64,000 nucleotides of DNA, taken from positions 165,329 through 229,328 of the forward strand of contig RQOL01000721.1 in NCBI GenBank assembly GCA_013076295.1. Reading direction: 5' to 3'. Source of the stretch: Sanderia malayensis. Taxonomy: Eukaryota > Cnidaria > Scyphozoa > Semaeostomeae > Pelagiidae. The number at the start of each line of letters is the position of its first letter. Within the stretch, counting starts at the first letter, position 1. A program made the position numbers and the translations under genes. Below are positions 48,004-58,231 of the stretch, in pieces. The notes beneath the pieces are model-generated. The model was not told the origin of the DNA, made no database searches, and was given only the letters and a program-made list of their open reading frames with translations.

Positions 48004-48376
48004 GTTTCCAGAAGCAGAAGCTTCCAGAAGTTTCCAGGAGCTATCAACCAATCAGATCACAGGGACTTACACAAAAATATCGAGGAACTGGCAAATTCAC
48101 GTTCTCGGCTCGAGATTTAATTCAAAGAACCAATCAGAAACTTTCGAATGCGACGTTCGAATGTACGCGTCAAATCTCTGTCATGAGAAATCAGAAATCA
48201 GAAACTTCTAGAAGTTTCCAGGAGCTATCAACCAATCAGATCACAGGGACTTTTCAGAAGTTTCTAGAAGTAGGGAAAGTCCCTCGGAAAAGTTCTAGAA
48301 ATTTCTATGACGTCATAAAGAAGTTTCCAGAAGCAGAAATCTCTACAATCTGATTGGTTGATTTATGTATATAAAT
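48004..48376 (+). promoter_or_regulatory. Divergent promoter with HSE arrays, CRE, CCAAT and TATA
   Basis: Contiguous nGAAn/nTTCn pentamers: AGAAG-CTTCC-AGAAG-TTTCC (48,016-48,035), AGAAA-CTTCT-AGAAG-TTTCC (48,200-48,219), AGAAG-TTTCT-AGAAG (48,256-48,270), GTTCT-AGAAA-TTTCT (48,292-48,306) and AGAAG-TTTCC-AGAAG (48,319-48,333). A perfect palindromic CRE, TGACGTCA, is at 48,308-48,315. An inverted CCAAT (ATTGG) is at about 48,353 and a TATA box TATATAAAT at 48,368-48,376. A block containing CCAATCAGATCACAGGGACT occurs twice (48,048 and 48,231). The layout is that of a strong animal RNA polymerase II promoter; heat or stress response is inference. Confidence 0.7.
48069..48213. repeat. Direct repeat, second copy of Polinton promoter block
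   Basis: Matches 46,878-47,014 with few changes and a 7-nt duplication near the end (AGAAATC twice). Confidence 0.8.
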
Positions 48377-48415
48377 CATCCTCGAAATAAAATCACTTCA
48401 AATCACGATCTAGTC

Positions 48416-51400
48416 ATGAAGAGGTCACACGAAGAAAGCGCAGCTGCTAATAATAGCAAGAAAAGAAAAATCTCTTGCTATCAATGTGGGAAAGTATTCA
48501 ATAGAATGGCGAATCTAATGGCGCACAAGCGAACATCTCATAATGTGCAATCGCCACCCAAATTAGTTGGCGAAGGTAGGAAAAAGAAAAAGATAGATGA
48601 TAAAGCATTTAAAATATATACTAAGGAAGAGGATATTGAAAATATGAAAAAGATCAAGCAGCACACCATTCGCGAACTTGTGAGTGAGATATTTACACAT
48701 AAGCAAGGGATAAAGTATTACATTGTTCTCGAAGTAGAATTTCATAAACCGGTCGGGATATCATATCAGATCCACCGCCAGTATTCAGATCTGCTATCTA
48801 TTCACTGCTGCGATCAGAGGTTGAAGATATCGAAGAGCTTGAAGACCAAATAGACGATGCCATTAGAAAGTTAAAAAATGACATAGATGAATTTACAGAA
48901 AATGGAAGCGGCTGGATATTTACAAAGTATACCAAACTGCTAGTGAAGATGTTCGACTATGAAGCAATCAAAGGTAAAAAATATTTGCAGCTACCCGCCA
49001 ACATCAAAAACAAACAAGCAGTCATTAACGTGCAAAACGATGATGATAAATGCTTCATCTGGGCAATTTTATCTGCACTACATCCACAATCAATCCATCC
49101 AGAAAGAGTCGCAAAGTATCAACAGTACTTGGACGAGCTTAACTGCGAGGGATTGAAATATCCAGTAAAAGTGCAAGATAAAAAGATGATTGATACATTC
49201 GAAATAAACAACAACATTTCAATCAACATCTATTTAAATGAAGATGATGAAATTATACCAGTAAGAATAGCGAAAAAAGAACTTGGAAAGCATGTAGATT
49301 TGCTACTAATAATTAATGATGATGATGAGAATCACTACTGTTGGATAAAGAGTATGAGTCGTTTGTTGGCCGGTCGCGATGGGCATAAACATCGTGGAAA
49401 GCGTTTTTACTGTCCGCTATGCCTGTCATCATGCACAAATCAAGAAAATCTAGATAAACATAAAACATTATGTCAGAAAATCAAAATCTTCCAAGGTGTT
49501 GAATATCCTAAAGACGCAGAATTAAACTTTGAACATTTTAAGAACCAATGCATGCTACCATTCATCATATATGCAGATACTGAATCTATTTTGGAACGTT
49601 CAAACAAGGGAGCTGCTTATCAAGAACACAAACCAATCAGTTATTGTATTTACGCCACGTCAATCGATGATAGGTGGCAACAACCGTTGGAATGTTATAC
49701 CGGAGAAGATTGCATGGAGGTGTTTATGAATAGTTTAGATAAGCTAAATGAAGAAATACGAACAGTATTCAAGAAGACCATGCCAATGATTAGATTAACA
49801 CCGGAAGAAAATGCGGAACATGCTGAGGCTCTGCATTGCTATTGTTGCAATCAACTATTCAATGATAATGATAGACAAAAAGTCAGAGATCATTGTCACA
49901 TTACCGGAAAATACAGAGGTCCAGCTTGCAAGCATTGCAACTTCAAACATCTGGATATAGTAGCAAACTATCACACCATCCCGATCGTCTTTCACAATCT
50001 AAAAGGATATGATATGCATCATATTCTGAAGAATTTGAATGGCAGAAATGCAAAGATCATCGCCAATTCGAAAGAAAAGATCATGACTGCACAGATTGGT
50101 GGTTATTCTGAAGAAAATGAAGAAGGTAGAAATACCAATACTAATGGAATCAAATACATTGATTCATTCGCATTTTTAAGCACCAGCTTAGCAACACTGG
50201 CCAACAACCTGCCGAAAGAAGATTTCATATCTATGAAAAAATACTTGCATGATGAGATCACCCAACAACAATATCCTGAGGTACCTAGAAATGAAGGAGA
50301 AAGAGTTACAGAATTGGAAAGAGAACGTCAAAACATGTTTGAACCGGGCGTAGCAAGCAAAGATCCGCTAAAAAATGAAGATGTTTTGGATTATAGAAAT
50401 TGGAAAATACCACCAAAGAGAACTTTAACAGAAGCAGAAGATGCAGATGTCAAGAAAGCGTTTGAATTGCTGACAAGGAAAGGTGTTTATCCCTATGACT
50501 GGGTGGATAGTATAGAAAAAATGCAAGAAACATCTCTACCACAAAAGAAGCATTTTACAACAAACTCTATGATTCCAGCATCAGTGATGAAGATTATACA
50601 TATGCTCAACAGGTTTGGCAATTTTTCAACTGTCAGACCTTTCAAGATTATCATGAGCTATATCTGAAAACTGATGTGCTGCTGTTAGCTGATATATTTG
50701 AATCGTTCAGAAAGCAGAGTCTAAAATTCTACAAGCTTGACCCTGCTCATTATCTAACTGCTCCTTCACTAGCTTGGGATGCAATGTTGAAGATGACTGG
50801 TGTAACGCTGGAATTACTATCTGAAGAAAAGAAGGACATTCACCTTATGATTGAAGATGGTATTCGAGGCGGTGTTTCGATAGCAGTGAAACGTCATGCT
50901 GAATCGACGGAAAACAACACGTTGATGTACTTAGATGCAAACAATCTCTATGGATGGGCAATGTCGCAGCCAATGCCTTATGGCGGTTTCAAACAATTTA
51001 CACAAGAAGAAATTAAAAACACAAACATCGACGCTTTGTTGTCAAGATCTGATGAAAATATTGGCTACATTCTCAAAGTTGACTTAGAATATCCAGCCGA
51101 GTTACATGATCATCATGCAGATCTACCATTAGCACCACAAAGATTACAAGTTCAAGAAGAAATGTTATCAAAATATCAAAGACAAGCTTATGGGGAAAAG
51201 TTTAAGTCAACACCAAAGCTAATACCAAATCTATATGACAAAAAAGAATACACCATGCATGAAAGAAATTTGAAGCAGTGTTTGGAATTGGGTTTGAAGC
51301 TAACAAAAGTTCATGAGATTATTGAATTCAAGCAAAACTTTTGGTTGAAAAAATATATTGATTTCAACACTCAAAAGAGAACTCAAGCAAGAAACGACTT

Positions 51401-52219
51401 TGAAAAAGATCTGTTCAAACTGATGATCAATTCTGTGTTTGGAAAGACGATGGAAAACGTAAGAAATCATCGACGTTTTGAAATCTGCACAGATGGTATA
51501 GTCCTGAGAAGATGGGTCAGAAATCCAAAGTTCTATGGAGTAATTGAAATTAATGAAGATACACTTTTGGTAGAGAAAAAGATTGGGAAAGTTAAACTCA
51601 ACAAGCCAATGTATGTTGGTTTCAGCATATTAGATATTAGCAAGACATTGATGTATGATTTCCACTACAACTTTGCAAAACCAAACCTTCCAAACGTTCA
51701 ACTATGCTACATGGATACTGATAGCTTCATCTATGACATACCAATGTCTCAAGATCAAGTTAACAGAGTATTGAAAGATCATGAAGATGGATTCGATTTC
51801 AGCAACTATGATAAAGAACATCCAAATTACTCTGTAAGAAACAAAAAGTTATTGGGAAAATGAAAGATGAGCTCGGTGGTGGGAAAATGATAGAATTCGT
51901 CGGATTGAGATCGAAGATGTATAGTCTCAGAATCGATGATGGGCAAACAATCAAAAGAGCAAAAGGAATTAAAAAAGATGTGGTAAAGAAGCAAATAAAG
52001 CATGAAGATTACCTAGATTGTCTGAAAGAACAGCAAACCTATTCACACAGGCAGCGTAATATTGAATCACACAATCATACCATCTACACAACAGAAAGAA
52101 CAAAGAAATCGCTGAGCTCTTTTGATGATAAGAGATACATTCTTGATAATGGTTTTAACACACTGCCATATGGGCATTATTTGCAAGAAAATGCGCAAGC
52201 TGCTGAAGAAAGATACTGA
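48416..52219 (+). pseudogene. polB: Polinton protein-primed DNA polymerase B, frameshifted
   Basis: This polymerase would copy the linear element using a terminal protein as primer. The start is taken as ATG 48,416, 40 bp after the TATA box; the upstream ATG at 48,365 precedes the TATA. N-terminus: nuclear-type basic patch and a C2H2 finger (CYQCGKVFNRMANLMAHKR, then H). A second Cys/His finger (CPLCLSSC) is at about 49,410. Exonuclease: YADTES (about 49,570) and HNLKGYDMHHIL (about 49,995). Zn-type block RDHCHITGKYRGPACKHCNF. Polymerase: motif A LDANNLYGWAM (about 50,930), motif B KLMINSVFGK (about 51,417), motif C YMDTDSF (about 51,708). The frame breaks three times: between about 48,755 and 48,790, near 50,555, and in an A run at about 51,857. 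All catalytic motifs are otherwise visible. Confidence 0.92.
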
Positions 52220-52265
52220 GAAAAAGACATTATTTGAACATTTCTAAACTAACTGAACATTAACA

Positions 52266-52727
52266 TTATTTTAAACTATATCTTCTATTAACATAATTGT
52301 AAACATACAAATCATTACTTAACTTATCATTTACATTAAAATATTTATTGATTAATGAGTTCATTGTAACGTTTTTTGTTCTATTAATGAGGAAGAACAT
52401 GCAATGTTGTCCACAAGTCGCACTCTCATAGGATTGAACTTGAGTTTTATTGTAAGTGAGCTTGAACGGATGAATGAAGTTTTTAAATTCTTTCAGCATA
52501 GGAGGCTCACCAAACGAATCATAAAAATCCAAAACGCCATCATCGCTAATATAGACGGCTACCCAGTGAGTTCCTTTACCAGTAAAATTATCTTCATTGA
52601 AAATGAATGAGCAGGGCAGTGAATGCACATCGATGTTTTTGATTTCATCTTTTCCAAATACACCATGGAAATAAGGTAGCTTTTCATGTTTCAGAAGTAA
52701 GTTATTGATTGTTATATCATCCATCAT
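52266..52727 (-). CDS. Adenain-like (C5/C48-fold) maturation protease
   Basis: The ATG at 52,727 is preferred; the two codons in front would start at TTG. About 153 residues. Catalytic layout: GTHWVAVY (His), DFYDSFG (Asp), then Gln and Cys in QSYESATCGQHCMFFL. Polinton and adenovirus proteases of this type process capsid precursors. Its ATG overlaps the TAA of the capsid gene by one base. It converges with polB, with 46 bp between the two stops. The frame is intact with all three catalytic blocks. Confidence 0.85.
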   Translation of the reverse strand: MMDDITINNLLLKHEKLPYFHGVFGKDEIKNIDVHSLPCSFIFNEDNFTGKGTHWVAVYISDDGVLDFYDSFGEPPMLKEFKNFIHPFKLTYNKTQVQSYESATCGQHCMFFLINRTKNVTMNSLINKYFNVNDKLSNDLYVYNYVNRRYSLK

Positions 52728-54040
52728 TACCAATCACGAGTGATGTTTTTATGACTATCAATTTTAATTGTTCTGTCAAATTCTCCGAGAACAACAATAT
52801 TCATCAAACTTACAACAGCCGTTGCAAAATTGATGCTTATTCTCAAGTTACCCTCTCTTTTAAGCAAGTATTGTTCATCTGCACAATTTCCCTTTGGTGT
52901 CAAGTCAAAACCATAAATTGCTGATCCTTGATTGAATCTCTCATAATCAACCAGCTAGCTGAATTGCCCAGAGTAGTCAACAGACGGCTATAGGCATCGA
53001 AATAGTCATTATCATCATAATCCAATCTTAGATGGGGGAGTGACCTCTTGATTGTTAACAGTCACTTGAACGCCAGAAACTGATCCATGTACAAAGTTGA
53101 ATGGGTTTTGTTCTGAAGATCCATTAAATGCAGAATTATCCACAAGAGCAAAAAACAATCTGTTTGGTACTTTTCCATTAAACACATTGTCTTGAACCCA
53201 GCTCGTTGTTGCAGCGGGGACCAAAAAGTTTGTCATATGGGGTTGACAAAGAGGATACATGGCTGGAGATTTCATCAGAGTCCTTTCAATTCCTTTCAAT
53301 ACTGCATCTTTAACGTGTATATGACGAAGTATCAATTTCACTTCATAAATGAAAAGCTGTGGAGATGTTCCAGTTTTGCTCATTAAACAAAACAAATTAC
53401 TGTTGGGACTCAATCGCCATTGAAGACGTACGCCAGGTAGTAGGTATTTGAGTTGATTGCAAATGTTAACATGGGGTTTTGTTAACACTTTGACTTTCTC
53501 GCTGTCGTCAAATGGCGCAGATCTTGTGTTCAATCCTTGATTTTTCGCTGATGCCGTATTCGTTGGGTAAGCAGCATCTTCCTTACCTAGTGTGTCACTG
53601 GCCCAGTTTGTCATTTTCAAATAGTTTTCAGATTTAGTTTCGTCAAACGACAACATTGTTTCCAAGTAAGATTGGTATGCATACATCCCGTTTGCTTCTG
53701 TGACAGGGGTGTCATTCAAAACCAGCTCTATCTGCTTCCACATAGATTGACCAATGTTATTTACTACTCCTACAAATTCTGCAGTTGTTTTTCCAATATC
53801 AGCTCCATTTGCTTTCTTAATAGCAAGAGTTGAGACGAAATAAGAATGATTCAAATCAATCATATGATCTGGCTGGGCAGGAATGTCAAACACAACAGTC
53901 TGCTTTGAGGAATTGAGAGCAGCAGTTTGTGGAAAATACTCAACATCTTTAAAATAATCAACATCGCTTTGAACTATCGGTGTACTGAATAAATCTAAAC
54001 TCTCACTAGGGCACTCAGTATATTCTGTTTTTATACTCAT
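52727..54040 (-). pseudogene. Polinton major capsid protein (double jelly roll), frameshifted near C-terminus
   Basis: ATG at 54,040. The first ~340 residues are open and typical of Polinton major capsid proteins: an N-terminal DIPAQPDHMIDLNHSYF, the MWKQIELVLNDTPV segment, and CNQLKYLLPGVRLQWRL. The frame ends at 53,015, but the capsid-type C-terminal text (DYFDAYSRLL; IYGFDLTPKGNC) continues in two other frames down to the TAA at 52,727-52,729. So at least two frameshifts, near 53,015 and about 52,950, break the gene. In an intact relative it forms the hexon-like trimers of the icosahedral shell. It is 16 bp downstream of the core-protein gene. Confidence 0.88.
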
Positions 54041-54056
54041 TGTAACAATTTCTTCT

Positions 54057-54545
54057 TCAGCAGTTCTTCAACAAATTTTTTCTCAAATCTGGACGCTTTG
54101 CTTTAGGCTTCTTGCTCTTATTTGGCATGAAGATCCCTCTCATGGTGCTTTCTTTTATAGTTCTTTTAGGACGGCTCCTTGATTTCCTACCAGTGACAGA
54201 GCGCTTCTTGGCAGGTGGTTTTTTTGCTTTTTTTACGACATTTACAATTTCTTCAGTAGCTTTTCTTTTAATTCCTCTCATAGAAGATTGTGCGGTATCT
54301 TTCATAACATTTTCAACATTTTCACCCGCTAACACTCGATCAACCGCCTTTTCTCCAAAATCTTTTAAAACAGGAAGTACAACTTTTTTTGTAGATTTTA
54401 GTCCTTGCTTTTTCAAAACTGGTATTGCAGCTTTAACAGCTCTTTTGAAAATAGACCCAGCTTTCTTGAAAATAGTACCTACTCCTCTCCCACGCTGGGA
54501 AGCATAGAAATATGGAGTTGATTTGTAAATTGGAAAATCATACAT
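54057..54545 (-). CDS. Basic virion core protein, pX-like
   Basis: 162 residues. An N-terminal aromatic stretch (MYDFPIYKSTPYFY) ends in RGRGVGTIFKKAG, followed by a long Lys/Arg-rich body (KKAKKPPAKKR; RKSRSRPKRT). The RGRGVG-IF motif plus basic tail is the pattern of pX-like DNA-condensing core proteins in adintovirus/Polinton genomes and adenovirus relatives. It would bind DNA in the particle. The start overlaps the stop of the preceding gene by 8 bp. The frame is intact. Confidence 0.65.
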   Translation of the reverse strand: MYDFPIYKSTPYFYASQRGRGVGTIFKKAGSIFKRAVKAAIPVLKKQGLKSTKKVVLPVLKDFGEKAVDRVLAGENVENVMKDTAQSSMRGIKRKATEEIVNVVKKAKKPPAKKRSVTGRKSRSRPKRTIKESTMRGIFMPNKSKKPKAKRPDLRKNLLKNC

Positions 54546-55547
54546 GCTTTCTTCTAAAATGTAGCAAGAATGTTGTCTTTGTCTTGTAAAATTGTATATC
54601 TTTTCCTAGCTCGTTGTAGACTTTTATAGTAAATTCGTTTATGTCGTTGTACAGCAACGGATAGTAGAACAGATTTTCAAATTCTACAAAATTCAGCACA
54701 TGTTTGTTAATCTTCAATGGAATGAAACGCAACAATGGTGTGCTAATTTTTCCGACTACACGGTAGTCTAGCATGGAGCAATATATAAACATATTCTTCC
54801 CTTCTGCGTTGACTTGGAAATCTTGATCACCAGTCACATCAGTTGTTCTTTCGATAGCCTTGAATGTATGATTTGATAGTAATCCAATAGGTGGATCTAG
54901 ACTATTTGTAAACGGGCAAGGTGTCCATCTCACATCTCTATAATAGACATTATTTATATTGCGACTATATTCCTGCACATCTTCAACAAAACCAAACAAT
55001 TTACATAAATCTTTTCCCATTGCAATTCTTTTGCATACTTTGGAAATGTTATCTTGACTTTTGAATCCACAATTGAAAACTCTGGTCCACCTTCATAAGG
55101 TAAACCTAAATCAGTTACATACTCTTTCAGTTCTCCCTCTTGTTTTTTTACGTTTTCATTGAAAATTGCAACGATTTCTCTCATTGTGAATTTTTTAATA
55201 GTATCTCCACTCGAGATTTCATCATAGAAGTCGCGATATTGTATCCATCTCTCAGGTTTATCTGCTGCTTGATTCCATTTTTTCGTATATTCATTACTTG
55301 ACGCTACTCTCACATTTAACTCATCAAAGCCAACCTTATCAGTGCCAAGTTGCATCAATCCATACATTTTCCAACTATTGTAAACACCATGTTTAAATTG
55401 AGCAGGATCAAATACAAGTCTATCACTCAGCTCATAGATCATTTCTACCAGCGCCACTTCCCATTTTCCATGTAAATGTAATTGTTCTTTAAGTTTTATT
55501 TTTCCATCAGAATCAGTAGGACATGTGAGGTAAAAATCATTAATCAT
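54538..55547 (-). pseudogene. Penton/minor-capsid-like protein, frameshifted
   Basis: The start is taken as ATG 55,547 (MINDFYLTCPTD), whose first bases overlap the stop of the previous gene. The N-terminal part has HLHGKWEVALVEMIYE, a motif shared with the 344-aa protein upstream (KWEMALLQMTLP). The first frame runs to 54,954; the genuine continuation lies in another frame (GKDLCKLFGFVEDVQEYS) from about 55,018 to 54,538. So one frameshift near 55,015-55,025 breaks it. The C-terminus ends in a beta-rich TTFLLHFRR pattern. The family is common in metazoan Polintons; a penton/vertex or fibre role is inferred. Confidence 0.6.
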
Positions 55548-55902
55548 CTTTAACGAATGATAAATCAATTTGACAATTTTCTTCAAATTTATCTGATATA
55601 TCTTCCAGAGTTTCCCAGTTGATAATTTTAATATCGAACGATTTTATGTTAGATCTTGTTACTCTATACGTTGCTGGATTTATAGTTGATCTGTGAATTG
55701 ATTTTGAATCGTCAATAACTAGCCCCAATAGAGGAACAGCATCCTTACTTATAATGAAATTGCAACAAACAGCAAACACTTTTTCACTCTCATCTTTTTC
55801 TTTTTTATTTAATGTACAAGCAATCATACTACATTTCCAATTAGTATCCACTGGAAGTGGATTATCAAAATTTACATGTCTATTATTTAGTGTCACATTC
55901 AT
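55540..55902 (-). CDS. Small Polinton protein, 120 aa, capsid-operon member
   Basis: ATG at 55,902 inside ATGA, overlapping the stop of the 344-aa gene by 4 bp; its own stop overlaps the next start (ATGATTAA). The sequence is beta-rich in appearance (NWKCSMIACTLNKKEKDE; AVCCNFIISKDAVPLLGLV). No domain is recognised. Its place between two penton-like genes suggests a virion component. The frame is intact. Confidence 0.6.
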   Translation of the reverse strand: MNVTLNNRHVNFDNPLPVDTNWKCSMIACTLNKKEKDESEKVFAVCCNFIISKDAVPLLGLVIDDSKSIHRSTINPATYRVTRSNIKSFDIKIINWETLEDISDKFEENCQIDLSFVKDD

Positions 55903-56933
55903 ATTACTGGCCTAATTCGAACGGTCAGTGATGTTTCTCCAATATACTGCTTTGCGGAATAGAGAGATGTTAATTTTATAGGATTTCCATCATCATCTAC
56001 CAATTTTATTTGAATTTGTTGAAACTGCAGCCTCTCCAGTGGTGTGTAAATTATATTCTTTGGAGCGTAATATCTAACATATGTATCAAGATCTGTATCG
56101 TAAAATGCTAGTTTTCTCAAAACTCTTCGTTTGTTAACACCTCCAAGATAGTTGCTTTCCAATAGATCACATTCTACATTTATAGAAGTATGTTCATTTA
56201 GATGAACACCGTCCTTTATTCTGCTTAAGCAGTTTATCTTTCCTCCAGTCAGCGAGTCACCATCTGCCTTCCTTTTGTAAACAATCAGTTTCATTGTTTG
56301 ACTGGATTGTATACTATCAGAAATCTTGTAGTGAAAGTATTTGACTATTGAGCCATTTGGTAAAGTGTGGGTGACCTGATCTTCTAAACCAAGAAAATGT
56401 GCCAAAGGTCTTGAAAATGTTATTAAAAGTGCACTAGTATATCTCCGTCTTTTACCTCCATGAGTTGCAAAGCCTAATGTTTTCAAATCATCTTTCATTT
56501 CAAACTGTATCTTTCCATCAATTAATGATACTGATAACATGTTTTTTAATATGTACCCAAATTCAGGGAAATCCAAGACTCTATCATTGAAAAGTCTTTT
56601 GAATTCATAATACATCAGAGTATTATCACGGGTTTCGATAATTTCTTTATCAAGACGGATCTTTTCATAGAAAAAACCATCTGTACCCCAAGAAATCAAT
56701 TTTCCATCTTCATCGGTAATAGTCACATACTCGTTGGAAATTGAAAACCAGTATTGATCATGTAATGATTTTTCTCCTCTATCTGGCAGCGTCATTTGTA
56801 GTAATGCCATTTCCCATTTTCTTTTATTGTTTAATTGAAAAACGTGAGGTAAATCAACTGTGAAATCTACTAGTTTTAATCTATCAGTAACAAATCCCGA
56901 AGGAAGAACCAAGTCAAATTCTTCATCAATCAT
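55899..56933 (-). CDS. Penton/minor-capsid-like protein, 344 aa
   Basis: ATG at 56,933, overlapping the end of the chromodomain frame as ATGA. The N-terminal block FTVDLPHVFQLNNKRKWEMA resembles the corresponding KWEVAL block of the gene at 54,538-55,547. The C-terminus is beta-rich (YIGETSLTVRIRPVI). The length and position upstream of the capsid gene fit the minor capsid/penton group of Polintons. It may form the vertex or a fibre-like part. The assignment is by family resemblance and neighbourhood; single jelly-roll folds cannot be proven from sequence alone. The frame is intact. Confidence 0.55.
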   Translation of the reverse strand: MIDEEFDLVLPSGFVTDRLKLVDFTVDLPHVFQLNNKRKWEMALLQMTLPDRGEKSLHDQYWFSISNEYVTITDEDGKLISWGTDGFFYEKIRLDKEIIETRDNTLMYYEFKRLFNDRVLDFPEFGYILKNMLSVSLIDGKIQFEMKDDLKTLGFATHGGKRRRYTSALLITFSRPLAHFLGLEDQVTHTLPNGSIVKYFHYKISDSIQSSQTMKLIVYKRKADGDSLTGGKINCLSRIKDGVHLNEHTSINVECDLLESNYLGGVNKRRVLRKLAFYDTDLDTYVRYYAPKNIIYTPLERLQFQQIQIKLVDDDGNPIKLTSLYSAKQYIGETSLTVRIRPVI

Positions 56934-57981
56934 ATTGTCTCTAATTGACTTTCAGCTACCCACTCATCAAACTGGGGAGGATAACCTCTCCACCTGATTA
57001 AATAGAAGTTTTTACCTCTTTTTTTCTTAGTTTCCAACACTTGCTCAACGACGAAGGTTTTTGGAAGATACACATGTTGTAGCTCCTCTTTATAGAAGCG
57101 ATCATCTATCTCTTCATCTTGGAGATCTTCAATTTTATACATTACTGGATACCTTTCTTTAAAACTTTGCTAATCTTGAATATTTCTTCAGTATAATTTT
57201 GTAAATAACCTTTCTTAAACATTCTCTTCTTCAAACTCAGTCTTACATAATCTCCAATTTTAAAGATCTTTTTATTTTTTTAGTTTCTTTTTTAAACAGC
57301 TTTTTTCGAACAGTGCTCACATTGTTTGGAGTAACTTCAGAAGGTCTCAACCAATAGATCTATGATAGGTATTGTTGTAAGAATCAACAAAATCTTGTAG
57401 ATTATCAATATATCTTAATGTATTTTTGGCTGTGAAGTATCTATACATTCTTCCTTTAAGTGTTCTATTGAATCTTTCCACAATTGCGGCCTTTACATCA
57501 TTATTTGCAGTGTAAAAATCGATATCGTTTTTCTTCAGCAAAGCTTGAAATTCTTTGTTTAAAAACTCAGTACCTTTATCAGATCGTACCTTTTTGGGCT
57601 TTCTTTCCAATAAAATTTCTTTAAAAGCATCGACAATTTCTTTTCCTGTTTTTCTTTTCAGAGGCTTTACCCAAGCATACTTGCTAAAAGTATCAATACA
57701 GCATAATAGAAATGTAATGTTGTTGTTTTCTTTTTTCAAATATGCCATATCAACAAGATCGCATTCCCATAAATAATCAATGTTATTAGTTAGTATCCGC
57801 TCACGTTTAAAGTTCTTCCTACTTGGTCTGTGCAATGAATATGCAAGACTAGTTTTACTCCATTCTTTAACATCTTTTCTTGTTAGATTAGGAATTACTT
57901 TTTTAAATTCCTATATGCTTTATCTAAACCTCCAAGAGAACCCGGAACAGAAGGATCAGAATATAACTTTTCTAGATTCAT
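56930..57981 (-). pseudogene. Polinton integrase with chromodomain, frameshifted
   Basis: The start ATG is at about 57,981, 32 bp after TATAAATG (58,013-58,020). The N-terminal part (EKLYSDPSVPGSLGGLDKAY) breaks near 57,895. The rve core (57,835-57,347) shows the first Asp in LWECDLVDM, the second in VRSDKGTEFLN and the Glu in AAIVERFNRTLKGRMYRYF. Frames break again between 57,347 and about 57,180, where a basic GDYVRLSLKKRMFKKGYLQN C-terminal segment is readable. The last frame (57,142-56,930) is a chromodomain (TFVVEQVLETKKKRGKNFYL, IRWRGYPPQFDEWV). The enzyme would insert the element, with the chromodomain reading histone marks; here it is broken at three places or more. Confidence 0.85.
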
Positions 57982-58012
57982 AACAAATCAATTAATATTT
58001 CTAACAATTTAT

Positions 58013-58020
58013 CATTTATA
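58013..58020 (-). promoter_or_regulatory. TATA box of the integrase gene
   Basis: TATAAATG on the minus strand, overlapping the stop codon of the small basic gene and 32 bp upstream of the integrase ATG. Confidence 0.5.
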
Positions 58021-58186
58021 GAGTTTTTCTTCCGTGTCTGTATGTTCTTTTCCTTTTGCCACCTGATAGACGCTTTTTAGGCTTTCTTCCTTTATTTATG
58101 ATCTTTTTGGGCTTTTTCTTCGCCGGTTCATCAACAGTTGGAAATGATTCGCTAGGTTGTATGATTATCTTTTCAAAAGAAGTCAT
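58016..58186 (-). CDS. Small very basic protein, ~56 aa
   Basis: The frame opens at 58,207, but a TATA box (58,216-58,224) stands only 9 bp before it. The internal ATG at 58,186 (MTSFEKIIIQPSESF) is therefore the more likely start. The C-terminal half is Lys/Arg-rich (AKKKPKKIINKGRKPKKR; GGKRKRTYRHGRK). It probably binds DNA or acts in the nucleus or particle. It has no recognised family and sits between the ATPase and integrase genes. Confidence 0.5.
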   Translation of the reverse strand: MTSFEKIIIQPSESFPTVDEPAKKKPKKIINKGRKPKKRLSGGKRKRTYRHGRKTL

Positions 58187-58215
58187 TTTTGCTGTTTTCA
58201 TAAACATATAGATGG

Positions 58216-58224
58216 CTATTTATA
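58216..58224 (-). promoter_or_regulatory. TATA box of the small basic gene
   Basis: TATAAATAG on the minus strand, the same nine bases as upstream of the ATPase gene; it argues for the downstream ATG at 58,186. Confidence 0.55.
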
Positions 58225-58231
58225 ACCTTTT

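Noticed and set aside
48365..48415. Upstream ATG at 48,365 as the polymerase start
   Set aside because: It lies before the TATA box at 48,368-48,376; the ATG at 48,416 is better placed.
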